Assembly (NCBI GenBank): GCA_014529385.2
Contig: CM043968.1
Span: 11,045,648 to 11,109,647 of the forward strand
Length of the DNA: 64,000 nt
DNA from: Adiantum capillus-veneris
Taxonomy: Eukaryota; Streptophyta; Polypodiopsida; Polypodiales; Pteridaceae
Direction: 5' to 3'
The stretch's first letter is position 1. Each line of letters opens with the position of its first letter. Below, one piece after another: positions 11,516 to 22,529 of this stretch. The notes beneath the pieces were generated by a model. The model had not been told where the DNA came from. It saw nothing but the letters and a program-made list of their open reading frames with translations, and ran no database searches. The translations under genes were made by a program, and so were the position numbers.

Positions 11516-12462
11516 TCTACCACGACTTCTACGTGATCAGACGCCAGTTCCAGGTGAGAACTCGACAGCGTTACCTTTTGATAGTATAACAACTCAGGCT
11601 AATGAGGAGCTGACGTAGTTGTAGCTTTATTAAATGACGAAACAATCAACGTTAGTATTTGACGGCCATCCACCATGCCAAAGGCTTTCAAATTGTTATA
11701 GGAAAGGCAAAGAAGGAACCAACATGTACATAGCACGGTGGAACGAAAAATCGCCCATCCACGTGAATTGGGAGGATTTTGAGAATATTGTCTACATGAC
11801 ATCCACAAAAATCGTTTGTCCAAAACAATTTTTGATAAATATATGTATATATATGTTAAATAGTTATAAAAGACACTACAGACTTCAAATTTTAAGGCTA
11901 AAGCTCACTGCTCCAGTGCTCATATGTCCAACTTCGGTCCGTGGTCCCTCAAAGAGTCAAAGGCTAAAGCTCAATGGGACCTGGGCCCAAAATGGGGACG
12001 AGAGGGAATTTGGAAACTTGGGAAGTAGATGGAAAATCCATTTAGGGGTAAGGAACAAGGTGCCTTGTGGCTTGGCTACGGAGTCCGGACATCAATTTGA
12101 AACCTGCTTACATCTAAATTTTAATTTGAAGGATAATAGGCTATAGCCTGCACCTGGTTGGAACGAAATGCCTGCGGCCTGCTTCACACACTCACCTTGC
12201 GAAGTTGCGCGTTGAGTCCACCTGCTCGCCAGTGCAATGGCGTCCCACTTGTTGCCTGCTGCTGCTGCCGTCTCAGTGCCAAGGCTGTTCAAGCGCTTTG
12301 GAATGGCCTTTTGAAAATTTGCCATGCCATGCGGAATGGCAATCGTAAAATGAGGTTGTCCATTGCAAATAAAGGGTGCTTAGCAAATCCTAACGCTGGA
12401 AACAATGTTGCAATTATTATTAGTGAGACAATATTCATATTCTTAATTCTTAGTATCATCCG
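11516..12462. other. No gene recognised; flank of the CACTA-A insertion
   Basis: Short ORFs exist on both strands but none shows a known motif. Bases 12463-12465 (ATT) are the left copy of the CACTA-A target duplication. The DNA left of 12463 and right of 19221 was contiguous before that insertion. Confidence 0.5.
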
Positions 12463-12465
12463 ATT

Positions 12466-12600
12466 CACTACAAGAGGCTATTCATATTAGCGACGCTCAC
12501 ACAACGACGCTCAAAAAAAATTTCCCGACGTCGCTATGAGCGTCGCAAATTTACAAAGAAATTTGAGACGCTCATAGCGACGCTCATAGCGACGCCGGCC
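12466..12600 (+). repeat. CACTA-A 5' TIR and subterminal motif cluster
   Basis: After the 12-bp TIR come several direct and inverted copies of GCGACGCTC / GAGCGTCGC within about 120 bp. In En/Spm such subterminal arrays are binding sites of the TnpA protein. That role is inferred here. Confidence 0.85.
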
Positions 12601-12627
12601 AGGCTAAAAAAATAACCGAGCGCGCCC

Positions 12628-12656
12628 AAAAACTCAGATCTCAGATCTGAGTTTTT
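12628..12656. repeat. 29-bp inverted repeat inside CACTA-A
   Basis: AAAAACTCAGATCT is followed, with one shared base, by its inverted copy ending GAGTTTTT. Almost the same 29-bp palindrome is at 40716-40744 at the matching place of copy 2, so it is a family feature. Confidence 0.9.
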
Positions 12657-12683
12657 CGGCGCCCTCAAGCAAGGAGCAGGTAA

Positions 12684-12689
<6 letters not shown>

Positions 12690-12731
<42 letters not shown>

Positions 12732-12738
12732 CTTCTCC

Positions 12739-12770
<32 letters not shown>

Positions 12771-12892
12771 GAGGAGAGGAAGGAGAGCCAGGTATGCTCC
12801 TTCCCTCTCCTCATTCTCATGTTCCCTTCCCCTCTTTCTCTCTCCCTCTCTCTCTCTCTCACACACACACATACACACACACACATAGTGTT

Positions 12893-12942
<50 letters not shown>
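12690..12942. repeat. Microsatellite block of CACTA-A (CT, AC, GA tracts)
   Basis: (CT)n at about 12690-12727, (AC)n at 12738-12770, another CT/AC pair at 12840-12888 and (GA)n at 12896-12941. Open frames through it are low-complexity artefacts. The homologous part of copy 2 (40140-40660) has the same kinds of tracts. Confidence 0.95.
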
Positions 12943-12943
<1 letters not shown>

Positions 12944-13204
12944 AAACAAAAACAAAAACGCACACACACATACATAAACAAAGAATGCACACACACATTG
13001 AGAGAGGAAAAGAGAGAGAGCATGCATAAACAAAAAACGCACGCATTGAGAGAGGAAAAGAGAGAGAACATGCATAAACAAAAAACGCACACATTGAGAG
13101 AGGAAAAGAGAGAGAAAACATGCATACGATCCAAAAAAACGCACACATTGAGAGAGAAAGAGAGAGAAACTAATTTAACGTCGTAGGAAACTAATTAAAA
13201 TTAA

Positions 13205-13316
13205 AAGACCTAAAGATCTAGCCGACGAGGAGTTGAACTCAAGACCTATTATTCAAGAGAGAAATGGCATAATCAATCTATCATACTTGGCATGGGTGAT
13301 AGAAAGGTTATACCAT
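13205..13316 (-). repeat. tRNA-like repeat unit within CACTA-A
   Basis: Minus strand: TATAACCTTTCTATCACCC, then a GATTGATTATGCC segment resembling a tRNA D-arm/A box, then AGTTCAACTCC, which fits a B box (GGTTCGANNCC type). Related units occur three times at 39402-40115 in copy 2. It may descend from a tRNA or SINE. Folding was not tested. Confidence 0.4.
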
Positions 13317-14480
13317 TTATCTCTTTTTATTGGCACACACATCCACACACGCGCACACACACAAGAAGAAGAGAGTTATAACGTCGTAGGAAACTATCTT
13401 AAAAGACGTTAAAGATTAGGTTATATGTAGACTTACATTAAATTAGATTTAGGTTTATTTTTAACTAGATTTACGTTTATTTACGCTAGATTTAGATTTA
13501 CGTTATATTAGATTAGATTTAGGTCTCCATAGACTGCGATGCCTGCATGAAGCGGGTGAAGAAAGCCCTCAATGGAATATAGGGTATTGCTGCCTTCACT
13601 CATGGTGGGCTCCGTCGATCCAAAAGTACTGGTGAAATGTCTTTAGAAGATAGGGAAGAAGGTGGATCTTCAGGGCGGCAAGAGTCACTACATCCCCGAC
13701 ACAATGACCATCTAGACAATCTCTAGTCATTCAACAGCAACTTCAAAGTTAGTAACAAGAGCAAGAACGGTCTAAAGGGCCAATTGCTGTCGTCAGATGT
13801 GGATGGAGATGAGGCAACGTCACCGCCGGAAGTTAACTCTCACATCTTTAGTGATGAGAATACCAACTCTTTCCGAGCTATGTGAAAAATTATGTGTTAA
13901 ATCAGTTTTAAGGTTCTTATAATCCCTGTTAGTTCAGTTCTTTGTTTTTAATATAACATAATTTATGTTAGATTTAGATTTATGTTATATTAGATTAGAC
14001 TTAGGTTTATTTAGGTTTACCCACACACACACACACACACACAAGAAGAAGAGAGTTTTAACGTCGTAGGAAACTATCCCAAAAGACGTTAAAGATTAGG
14101 TTAGATGTAGACTTACGTTAAATTAGATTTAGGTTTATTTTTAGTTAGATTTACGTTTATTTAGATTTACGCTTATTTACGTTAGATCGAGTCCACGCAA
14201 GAATTACTTACGGTTTAGGGTTTAGAGTTAGACGAACAGTGAAAAGATCTACTGTGAAAAGATGTTAAGATGCTGTGAAGTGCTACAGCTAGAGAAGAGG
14301 CAAAGGGGTTTTGTCCACTACATGCAGTATCATGTAGACGTGGGTGTGTAGATTTCTTGTACCCACAAATATAGGTATTGACCAATAAAGACGAGATTAT
14401 AACCCGGTGGTTCTGATCTCCGTGCACCTCTAGACCGAGGTGTGCGGGGATTGGACATGACTAGAGAATGTGAGGTAGAG

Positions 14481-14547
<67 letters not shown>
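14481..14547. repeat. (GA)n microsatellite just upstream of the transposase gene
   Basis: A GA tract of about 65 bp ends about 65 bp before the transposase start at 14613. The matching position of copy 2 has (CT)n at 30029-30094 on the plus strand, i.e. the same tract in opposite orientation. Confidence 0.95.
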
Positions 14548-14550
<3 letters not shown>

Positions 14551-14612
14551 GACGAAGAATGCCAATAGAATATTAAATTTGTTGTACAGGTTATAAGTTT
14601 TTTATCCTCATT

Positions 14613-17012
14613 ATGAGTAGTGACGAGGATGTGGGACCGTCCAACCGAAACACCTATCTCTCAACGAGGGTCTTATGTCCTTGTAATCAATACAAGCATG
14701 CTGTGCGACGGACAAGACGTGTTTCTTTGCAGCACGTTCGCGAATTTGGCGAGTTCGATCCATCTATTATAGATCGAGTTGTTGCCAATTATAACTCGTC
14801 GGACTCTGACGCTGGCCAACAAGCAGCAATCTTGCAACTCAATAGACGTGTTCGCAGGCGCTTTGGTCATGCAGCATATGTGAGGCCACAAGATGTAGCC
14901 TCTAACAGCTCGGGGGATGATCATGCAGAGCACATTCCCAACGAGGCAATGTTTGAGCCCGAGATTGATGAAATGATCGAGACGATCATGGATTCAGAAA
15001 GGCTTATCTATGATGATATGAAAAGTGAAGCCGATACGCCATTGTATAATGGAGCACGTATGTCTAGATTGAAAGCACTCCTGGTTCTTCTCAACATGCA
15101 GGCAAAGTTTGGATGGAGTGACACTAGCGTCACAACGCTTTTCAGGTGATCTATTACAATTAGTTTACTTTAATAAAACTCTAAATGTATAATGATCTGA
15201 TAGATTTTTACACGACTGTATCATATTTTTATGTTGTGTAGATTGCTGAAAGAGCACATACTACCAGCTGACAATGTGATGCCAGATTCCCGAGATGAAG
15301 CAAGAAAGATTTTGCGAAACTTGGGGATGGATTACAATTCTATCCACGCTTGTCCTAATGACTGCATTCTTTTCAGAGGGGAATATATAGACATGGAGAA
15401 GTGTCCGAAATGTGATTCCGAAAGATATCTGCCATTGAGGGATGTTTGTCTCTCGACATCCGTAACACAATCTACAAACTTGCAAAGCTGGTGCAATGGA
15501 TCTCACAAAAGGAGATCAACGTAGACTCCATACCATTCGCCAAACTAAATGCTGCGGAGCTTGTGTGCATGTTTGAGAAACATTTTCCTACTACAATGCT
15601 AACCATTCAGGTGCATCTTCTTGTTCACATAGTTGATGAGGTGGAAATAGCTGGCACAGTTCATTCCAGATGGATGTTCTTCTTAGAACGTTTCATGAAA
15701 ATGCTTAAGAGATATGTGCGTCAAAAGGCACGTCCGGAGGGTAGCATGGCAGAAGGTTGGTTGGTATCAGAGTCCCTAGTGTACATTGGAGAGTGGCTAG
15801 ATGGATTTGATAAAGCCCGGGACACGCTATGGCGAACCGTAGATGATGAGCGCATATCTGGGATTGTCATGTGCAATCTCGGTGTTGAGAAGAAGATGAC
15901 GGAAGATCTAGAGGCTAAAATCAACCGATTTTGCATGCTTCACAATCCAGTGATGCAAAAGTGGATTTCACAATATGAGGATGCAAAGCAAGAGCGATAA
16001 AGGGCACGAATCGAGTGGAGACGGGGAAGACGACCACCGATGCACTATCCAACGGTTCTGGAGAGCCTACCAACCTTAATGAGCTTAAGATGGTTGCACA
16101 ACCACTTGAAAAGCGCACAACAATGCGGTGACGAAGTGACTGAGGAAGAGTGGGAGTACTCTTGGGGTTGCGCGACCAAGGTAAGTTTGCAATGTACGAC
16201 TAGCAAGTGACTTTATTTATAAACGTTTGAACGGCCACTCATAATCTTTGTTCGTTGTAGTATAAGTCATACACAGCAGCATGGTGTAAAGGTCGACATT
16301 TTAGGGTGGAACGAATCGACAAAAAGCGTTTTACTCAAGATTGTGGAATCATGGCAAAATTTGAACAGTCTAGTCGACGACGTTCCTCTGATGCAGATCC
16401 TGTGGTGGCGGAACTCACTTACTTCGGCACGCTGCAGGAGATTTTGAGGATCGATTACAGAGGATTTTTTGTCGACTTGTTCGACGTGCAATGGTTCAAG
16501 ATAATCATGGAGGGTCGCAACGCTACTGTGCGTAGAGGAGAGTTTAGTTTTCTTGAGGTGGATTCTACTAAGAAATGGACTGACCTAAGAGACACTTTCG
16601 TACTACCCGAGCATTGTGAACAAGTAAGTATGTAAATAGTTAACATCCCCCTTTTACAAGTTATGTGCTTGAAAGCTCTCATGTAAGTTATGTGGCTCTG
16701 ACAGGTAATATTTCATCCTACAAAGTCTACATCAAACTGGTGGTACGTCATAGAAGTAGCCCCTCGTAGTGCAAGGACGTATGAAGGCTACCATGTGCCA
16801 ATCACAACGGCATCAATGGAGGAGATCAGAGAAGATGCTCAATCAGAAGCTGCTGCGGTGGTGCCAGACGAGCATCAAGATGCTACTACTCTATATGGGG
16901 TGCATGCAGAGGAGCTACAAAATGAAACAGAGGATATGTGTTTAAACGGAGAGCTCTATATAGATATAGGAAGTTATGCTGAGTTATGCGAGGATGAGAG
17001 AGAGATCTCTTA
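14613..17012 (+). pseudogene. CACTA-A tnp2-type transposase, catalytic core deleted
   Basis: Exon 1 (14613-15148) starts MSSDEDVGPSN and ends FGWSDTSVTTLFR at a GT donor. Exon 2 starts at 15242 (LLKEHILPADN, IHACPNDCILF, CPKCDSERYLP). At about 15440 the sequence jumps, out of frame, to NTIYKLAKLV and KEINVDSIPFAK, the DUF4218-type domain. The whole DDE region present in family B is missing. The later parts are open: SRWMFFLERF, GSMAEGWLVSES, then WCKGRHFRVERID and a DUF4216-like exon, then WWYVIEVAPRS and the tail ELYIDIGSYAELCEDE ending at 17012. Introns with GT/AG borders separate these. It cannot catalyse transposition but could be mobilised by a relative. Confidence 0.9.
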
Positions 17013-17285
17013 AAGCCACAAATATTGTATTTGAACAATTTTGCTCCGTGTTGTAAAAGATCTGGCTCTCTAAGTACCTTCCATGGTGTATAACGCTCTT
17101 TTCTACTCGCGCTCACATCTTTTGATTGAAAATTCTGAGTTTTCGACTTGCCTCTTCTATCACTCAATTCATTGCGTCATTGTATTTATATGCGTCATTA
17201 CGTCATTGTATTTAATGGTCTTTGCGTCATTGTCTACTCTATTCATTCAATATTAAGTTTAAATATTCGTGTGCTTAATGCAGGT

Positions 17286-18594
17286 ATGGATGATGAGGAG
17301 TTTCTTTCTTCTTTGTCACCGCAGCAGAGACAGTGGTACGTGGAGTGTCATCGCTCTGGTACATCATCGCCCGTTCCTACTCCATCCGCATCTCCCTCTC
17401 TTTCGGAGCATTCGGCGCGCTCCGAAGCTTCGGCGTCGACGAGACGAGCTTCACACTCGTCTAGACACCGGCGCTCTAGTGGTGGCGGTGGCGGTTGTTG
17501 TGGGGATTCCGCCACCGATGCCTCCACACCGCCTCGTGCTCGACGAGGCTCTTTACCCTCCCCTTCTTTGCCCGCCCCCACACCAGCCACAACATCGCCA
17601 TCTACGTCAGGTTTTGCACGGCTGACTGTTCCTAGAAGCTACACACCTCTACCTACTCTGCCAGGAGCCACTCCACTCGACACTCCTCGCTTGGGTCCTA
17701 GACGCCGGTGGAGACACCTGACGTCTGTACCCCCATCGACACGCCGCTAGAGACCCCTGCCGGGACACCCAGGTTCACGCGTCACCGGCCAGAGGGCTTG
17801 TCTTACTCCATCGACTTCAGCGGCGGCATCATCATGGATGATGACGGCAAGAAGGTGATCTCGCACATGCGTGGTCTTTGCTCTTAGCTGTTTAGACAGT
17901 ACATACTAAACAAATGGAGTGAAGTACCAAGTGATTTAAAAAATAGAGTCATCACCATACTTCATGATGAGTTTCCCGTTCCAACACGGGATCAGCGCTT
18001 CAATGAAGACCTGATGAAGATTCGAATGCGCGAATACTGCAAACACAAGCGTTCCGAAGTGCAAAAAGCAATCAAGAATGGGTGGAACAGGCCAGATTGG
18101 CTGGCCAAAGAAGATTGGAAGAATGCGAAGAAAGCAGCGCGCGAGAATCCCGACAAGTGGAAGCAACAAAAGGATGCAGCCAGAGCGCGAGTAGAGGCAG
18201 GGAGCTTGCACCACTTGGGGAGCGGTGGATGGGCATCATTTGAGGCCGATTTTGTAAGTGTTTTCACATTGCTCTTTATGTTCGATAGTTTAGGGTTTAT
18301 GAGTTTTTTAATTCTAACATAATGAAATCTTTGTATGTTTTGACAGTGGTCGATGACAGGATGTGATCCCACACCGTACGAGCGCGAGTACGCAAGCAGG
18401 AAGGGCTTAAACGCCCTGATGGACATTCTCAGTTCTCGCGGCGGCATGGTTAGTATTAGGGTTTACTCTTTTTTATTTTTTTTATTGTTTTATAAATGTC
18501 GTTATATGTTTATACTTACTGAAAGCTGTCTTATTGTCTTTTTTTGCAGAATCCGACAGATACGCCGCTTGGACGCGATGAGACGTCTGACTAG
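17286..18594 (+). pseudogene. tnpA-like protein gene (plant Ptta/En/Spm type) of CACTA-A
   Basis: The start is ATG 17286 (MDDEEFLSSLSPQQ) just after a CAG acceptor. The N-terminus is Ser/Pro/Arg-rich. A frame change near 17710 leads into SYSIDFSGGIIMDDDGKK. A TAG at about 17886 follows GLCS, then comes the conserved domain: NKWSEVPSDLKN, ILHDEFPVPTRDQRF and MREYCKHKRSEVQK, with a Trp-rich stretch (WNRPDWLAKEDWKNAKK) and KWKQQKDAARAR. Introns at 18254-18345 and about 18450-18549 precede TPYEREYASRKG and the last exon ending at 18594. TnpA-type proteins bind the subterminal repeats. The frame break may be an indel or an unrecognised intron. Confidence 0.7.
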
Positions 18595-18939
18595 ACGACG
18601 TCAGTTTAGCCGTAGCTAGATAGCATTAGTTTAGGGTTTCTCATAGCTTATGTATCATGAGACGGATTTTATACGTCTTTTTGAACCATGTATATTATTA
18701 CATTTGTCACCGCAGTTCCTTTTGCCAATCAATTCTTTATGCCTATGATGTTGTACAATTGTCATTATTACATTTGCCAATCAATTCATTTTGCCTATGA
18801 TGTGTACAATTGTCAATTTTGCAAATAATGCGTCTTGTGGGTGACTATTTTGGGTCTATTATCTACCCTTGCACTTTTTTTAAAAAGTGAATCAAGTACA
18901 ATATGGTTGATGGGTGGCAAGGCATTCAATGCCCTGCCA

Positions 18940-19218
18940 CCAAAAAAAAAATCTCTCGGGCGTCGCTATAACCGTCGCTATTTATGGCTCTGTAGCGTCG
19001 CTATGAGCGTCGCTATAGTCTGCAGTGTAAACGTCGCTATAAGCGTTGCTATGAGCGTCGCTATGAGCGTCTCTATATAGCCACGCATATAGCGACGCTT
19101 ATAGTGATGCATATAGCGACGCTCTCGTAGCGACGGTTTTAGCGACGCCGGGGGTTATAAAAACCCAGTGTATTTTCGTCGCTAACAGCGTCACAAGAGC
19201 ACACAACCTCTTGTAGTG
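18940..19218 (+). repeat. CACTA-A 3' subterminal repeats and TIR
   Basis: At least ten copies of CGTCGCTAT / ATAGCGACG in both orientations lie between 18958 and 19190, followed by the inverted TIR CCTCTTGTAGTG ending at 19218. This array is denser than the 5' one. Confidence 0.9.
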
Positions 19219-19604
19219 ATTCCCAGCTGCATCCAATGTACTGTGCATGAGCGTGGACATCGAGAATTTTGTATCAGAAGACGTCGAGATGAGTATTAGT
19301 CGCTTGAGAGGGAATGACTCCTCAGATCAGGGCGGGCGTCCTACTGTAGTGTCGATCTGGCAGCAGTCATCTGGTGAGGCAGGGATCAGCGTTGTCAACG
19401 AATCAGATCAACGATGCGATTTGCAAGGGAATCGGTTGCAAAGTACTTCCATGTCAGTGGGCCCGCGAGCATCTGGTGAAGGCATGTCATGGTTCTCATC
19501 TTCTGTTGGAGCAACGAGCGGTGACTGTGGAGGAGAATCTGTAATACTCCCCTCCCCCCCCAAAACAACAACTAGCTCCGTCCCCTCGTCGAGATCGACT
19601 GACG

Positions 19605-20117
19605 CTAGCGCACAAGCTGCCCTGGCGCTGACTGCCAGAAGAGCGTCGACGTGAATCTGGGACAGAAGGTGGGATAGGTGGACACCCGTGGCGTCGGACC
19701 CTGTGGCGTCGCACCCAACGGCGTCGGACCCTGGGACGTTGGACCCTGTGAAGGAAGAGATGAACCTGGAGCTATAGGTGGAAAACTCTGCAGGGATGGA
19801 GTGCCACCAGTCGGAGTAGAGACCTCAGATAATCCAAAAGTTGCTAGCTGCACCGGTGAATAGCGCTGCGTAAGGGTCTGCTGCGAACCTAACCACTCAG
19901 CCCGAAGACGCAATGCCCTCTCCACATGTGGATCTGTCATACGTACGGCAGGAGACCCACCAAGAGCGTCCCGAAACCAGCCGAACCCTGATGATGACTG
20001 CTGAGGCGACGACTGTGAATGATAGGCAGAGAGAGCGTCGGGATATGACATCCCGTCCGCCATGAAATCCTCAATGCTGCGAAAGCGTGGTGTGGAAGAA
20101 GAAGACATAGTCTTCAT
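19605..20117 (-). CDS. Hypothetical protein, probably transposon-encoded
   Basis: A 170-codon ORF begins MKTMSSSSTPRFRSIEDFM and has a short repeat rich in Gln, Gly, Pro and Thr (QGPTSQGPTPLGATPQGPT). I do not recognise the family. Its Ser/Pro/Gln-rich start resembles the N-termini of tnpA-like proteins. Upstream on the same strand are an apparent intron full of palindromes and a TATA promoter near 22165, so this may be exon 2 of a spliced gene. Homologous reading may continue beyond 19605 after a stop. Confidence 0.4.
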   Translation of the reverse strand: MKTMSSSSTPRFRSIEDFMADGMSYPDALSAYHSQSSPQQSSSGFGWFRDALGGSPAVRMTDPHVERALRLRAEWLGSQQTLTQRYSPVQLATFGLSEVSTPTGGTPSLQSFPPIAPGSSLPSQGPTSQGPTPLGATPQGPTPRVSTYPTFCPRFTSTLFWQSAPGQLVR

Positions 20118-20429
20118 TTATTACGACAAAGATTAAACTAGGGTATAAAAATTCGAATATATGATTAAAAATTTACACATTGATTTTTTTCAAACATTGG
20201 ATTCTCTATAGTATCCAATGTTGAAAGAATCCATGTGGAAAGAATCCAAAGTGTGTCTACAAACTATAAAAGAGTCTTGCAAAGCCTTGAGTGCTAATAA
20301 GATATTAGTGTGTGTATTGACTAATAATAGATTATTGTGTTTATGATTAGTGTGACCGATTGCGTGATCACTTGGACGGCCATTAGGGCCTAATACGTCA
20401 CCTACGACTTAATCATGGAGGTATGTTTA

Positions 20430-21890
20430 TGTCTTTGTGTTGATTACTGTTTAATTTAACATAATTAGTAAGTGTAATTGACATGTACGCACACTAATTA
20501 GTGTGTAATTGACATGAACACACTACTTAGTGTGTGTATATATTGGCCAATCACACACTAATCACACATTAATTAGTGTGTGCATTAGCTTGTGTGATTG
20601 ACTTGTGCACACACTAATTAGTGTGTGTTTAGGATACACTAATTACTGTGTGCATTGGCTTTTGTAATTGGTTTGTACACACATTAATTAGTGTGTGTTA
20701 ACATACACTAATTAGTGTGTGCATTGGCTTGTGTACACACTAATAAGTGTGTGTTAACATACACTAATTAGTGTGTGCATTGGCTTGTGCACACACTAAT
20801 TAATGTGTGTTAACATACACTAATTAGTGTGTGCATTGGCTTGTGCACACACTAATTAGTGTGTGTTAACACACATTTAATTAGTGTGTGTTAACACACA
20901 TTAATTAGTGTGTGCATTGGCTTGTATAATTGGACTAATTACACACTAATTAGTGTATGCATTGGCCAATCCCATTGACCAATGCACACACTAATCACAA
21001 ACTAATTAGTGTGTGCATTGGCCAATCCAATTGACCAATGCACACACTAATTACACACTAATTAGTGTGCGCACTGGCCAATCACATTGGTCAATGTACA
21101 CACTAATCACACACTAAATATTGGCCAATCACCATTTGACCAATGCACACACTAATTACACACTAATTAGTGTGCGCATTGGTCAATGCACACACTAATC
21201 ACACAGTAAATAGTGTGTGTTAACACACACTAATTAGTGTGTGCATTGGTCAATCCCATTGACCAATGCACACACTAATTACACACTAATTAGTGTGCGC
21301 ATTGGCCAATCACCAATTGACCAATGCACACACTAATTAGTGTGCGCATTGGCCAATCACATTGGTCAATGCGCACACTAATCACACAGTAAATAGTGTG
21401 TTAACACACACTAATTAGTGTGTGCATTGGTTAATGGGATTGACCAATTCACACATTGATCACACATTAATTAGTGTGCGCATTGGTCAATCACATTGAC
21501 CAATGCACACACTAATGACACACTAGTTAGTGTGTGTTAACACACACTAATTAGTGTGTGCATTGGTCAATCCCATTGACCAATGCACACACTAATCATA
21601 CACTTATTAGTGTGTACATTGGTCAATGCACACACTAATCACACACTAATTAGTGTGTGAATTGATCAATCACATTGGCCAATGCACACACTAATCACAC
21701 ACTAATTAGTGTGTGTATTGGCCAATCCCAAATTTAACATATTAGGTTTTGCAAGTAACAAATTTAGCAAGTTTAGATTTTGCAAGTAACTAATAATTAA
21801 CAAATTTAGGTTTTGGTGTGTCTTTACTTACACTAATTAGTGTGTGTAAAGAACACATGCACTAATTAGTGTGTGTGTGTGTGTATGCAT
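20430..21890. repeat. Dense palindrome array: CACTAATTAGTG and ATTGG/CCAAT units
   Basis: About 17 exact copies by eye of the perfect palindrome CACTAATTAGTG, plus several one-base variants, alternate with CATTGG(T/C)CAAT-type palindromes and TGTGTG/CACACA arms. The whole 1.4 kb is self-complementary at many scales and should extrude cruciforms or fold extensively as RNA. It ends in a TGTG/GTATGCATG tract at 21870-21945. It lies between the promoter-like region at 22165 and the minus-strand ORF at 20117, probably within an intron. Confidence 0.92.
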
Positions 21891-21969
21891 GTATGTGCAT
21901 GCGTGTGTATGTATGTGTGTGTATGCATGTGTGTGTATGCGTGTGAAAAAATCAAAAAACATAACAACA

Positions 21970-22170
21970 AAACTTACATGGAATGGAAGAGCTTGTTGGG
22001 AGAGGGTAGGAGAGTGGAAGAGTAGAGATGGTGGAGAGTAGAAGAGTAGAGATGGAGGAAGAGCTCAAGGTTGTGAGGTTCGCGCTCTCGGCTTCTGTGG
22101 AGAAGACGATGAAATTCGAAATTTAAGGTTTTGAACTTCGCGGGGCACGCGAGTGCTCTTATTTATAAAA
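21970..22170 (-). promoter_or_regulatory. Putative minus-strand promoter, 5' UTR and splice donor
   Basis: Reading the minus strand, a TATA-like TTTATAAATAAG (22158-22169) is followed about 30 bp on by CT-rich leader sequence without ATGs and then CCATGTAAGTTTTG at about 21972-21982. There an ATG directly abuts a consensus GTAAGT donor. This would place the palindrome array in a first intron upstream of the ORF at 20117. Confidence 0.45.
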
Positions 22171-22529
22171 AAATTTGAAAATTGATTTTCCGCTCCTATT
22201 ACCGCGAGTATTACCGCCAGCTTAACCGCGAGCATTACCGTAAATATTATTGCAGCGCAATTTCGGCCCATCCACATAGATGGCCACGTTCTGACATTAT
22301 TACTATTGATTTCTAAAATCTATTGGTACTATGTTTTTTATAAAATGTATATAAAATGAAAGTATTCCTAGTACTTTGAAAATGACATTTTTACCTAAAA
22401 GTTTTGATTACCATGCATGTTAAATTTATTTATTTTTACTTTTTACTGATATTTTATTAACCTTTTTTGGTAATTTGATTTTAATTAGTGTATATAATTT
22501 ATTAATGTAGGTTGCTTGGGATGATTTTG

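Larger units (their letters stand above)
12466..19218 (+). mobile_element. CACTA (En/Spm-type) element, family A copy 1, complete ends
   Basis: The element opens with CACTACAAGAGG and closes with its reverse complement, giving a 12-bp perfect terminal inverted repeat. It is flanked by a 3-bp duplication ATT (12463-12465 and 19219-19221), as expected for CACTA elements. Both ends carry clusters of a TAGCGACGCT-type motif. It is 6753 bp and encodes a transposase gene with its core deleted plus a tnpA-like gene, both on the plus strand. The intact ends suggest a fairly recent, non-autonomous element. Confidence 0.95.

Noticed and set aside
11507-11525. CACTATAG... as the 5' TIR of CACTA-B
   Set aside because: Matches the family tip only over the first six bases and overlaps the end of the NAC-like exon.
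19247-19654. Plus-strand 135-codon ORF
   Set aside because: No motif. It opposes a minus-strand frame that better continues the hypothetical gene, and composition looks like an antisense shadow.
20430-21890. CRISPR array
   Set aside because: Repeats are palindromic and adjoining with no unique spacers, in a plant nuclear context.
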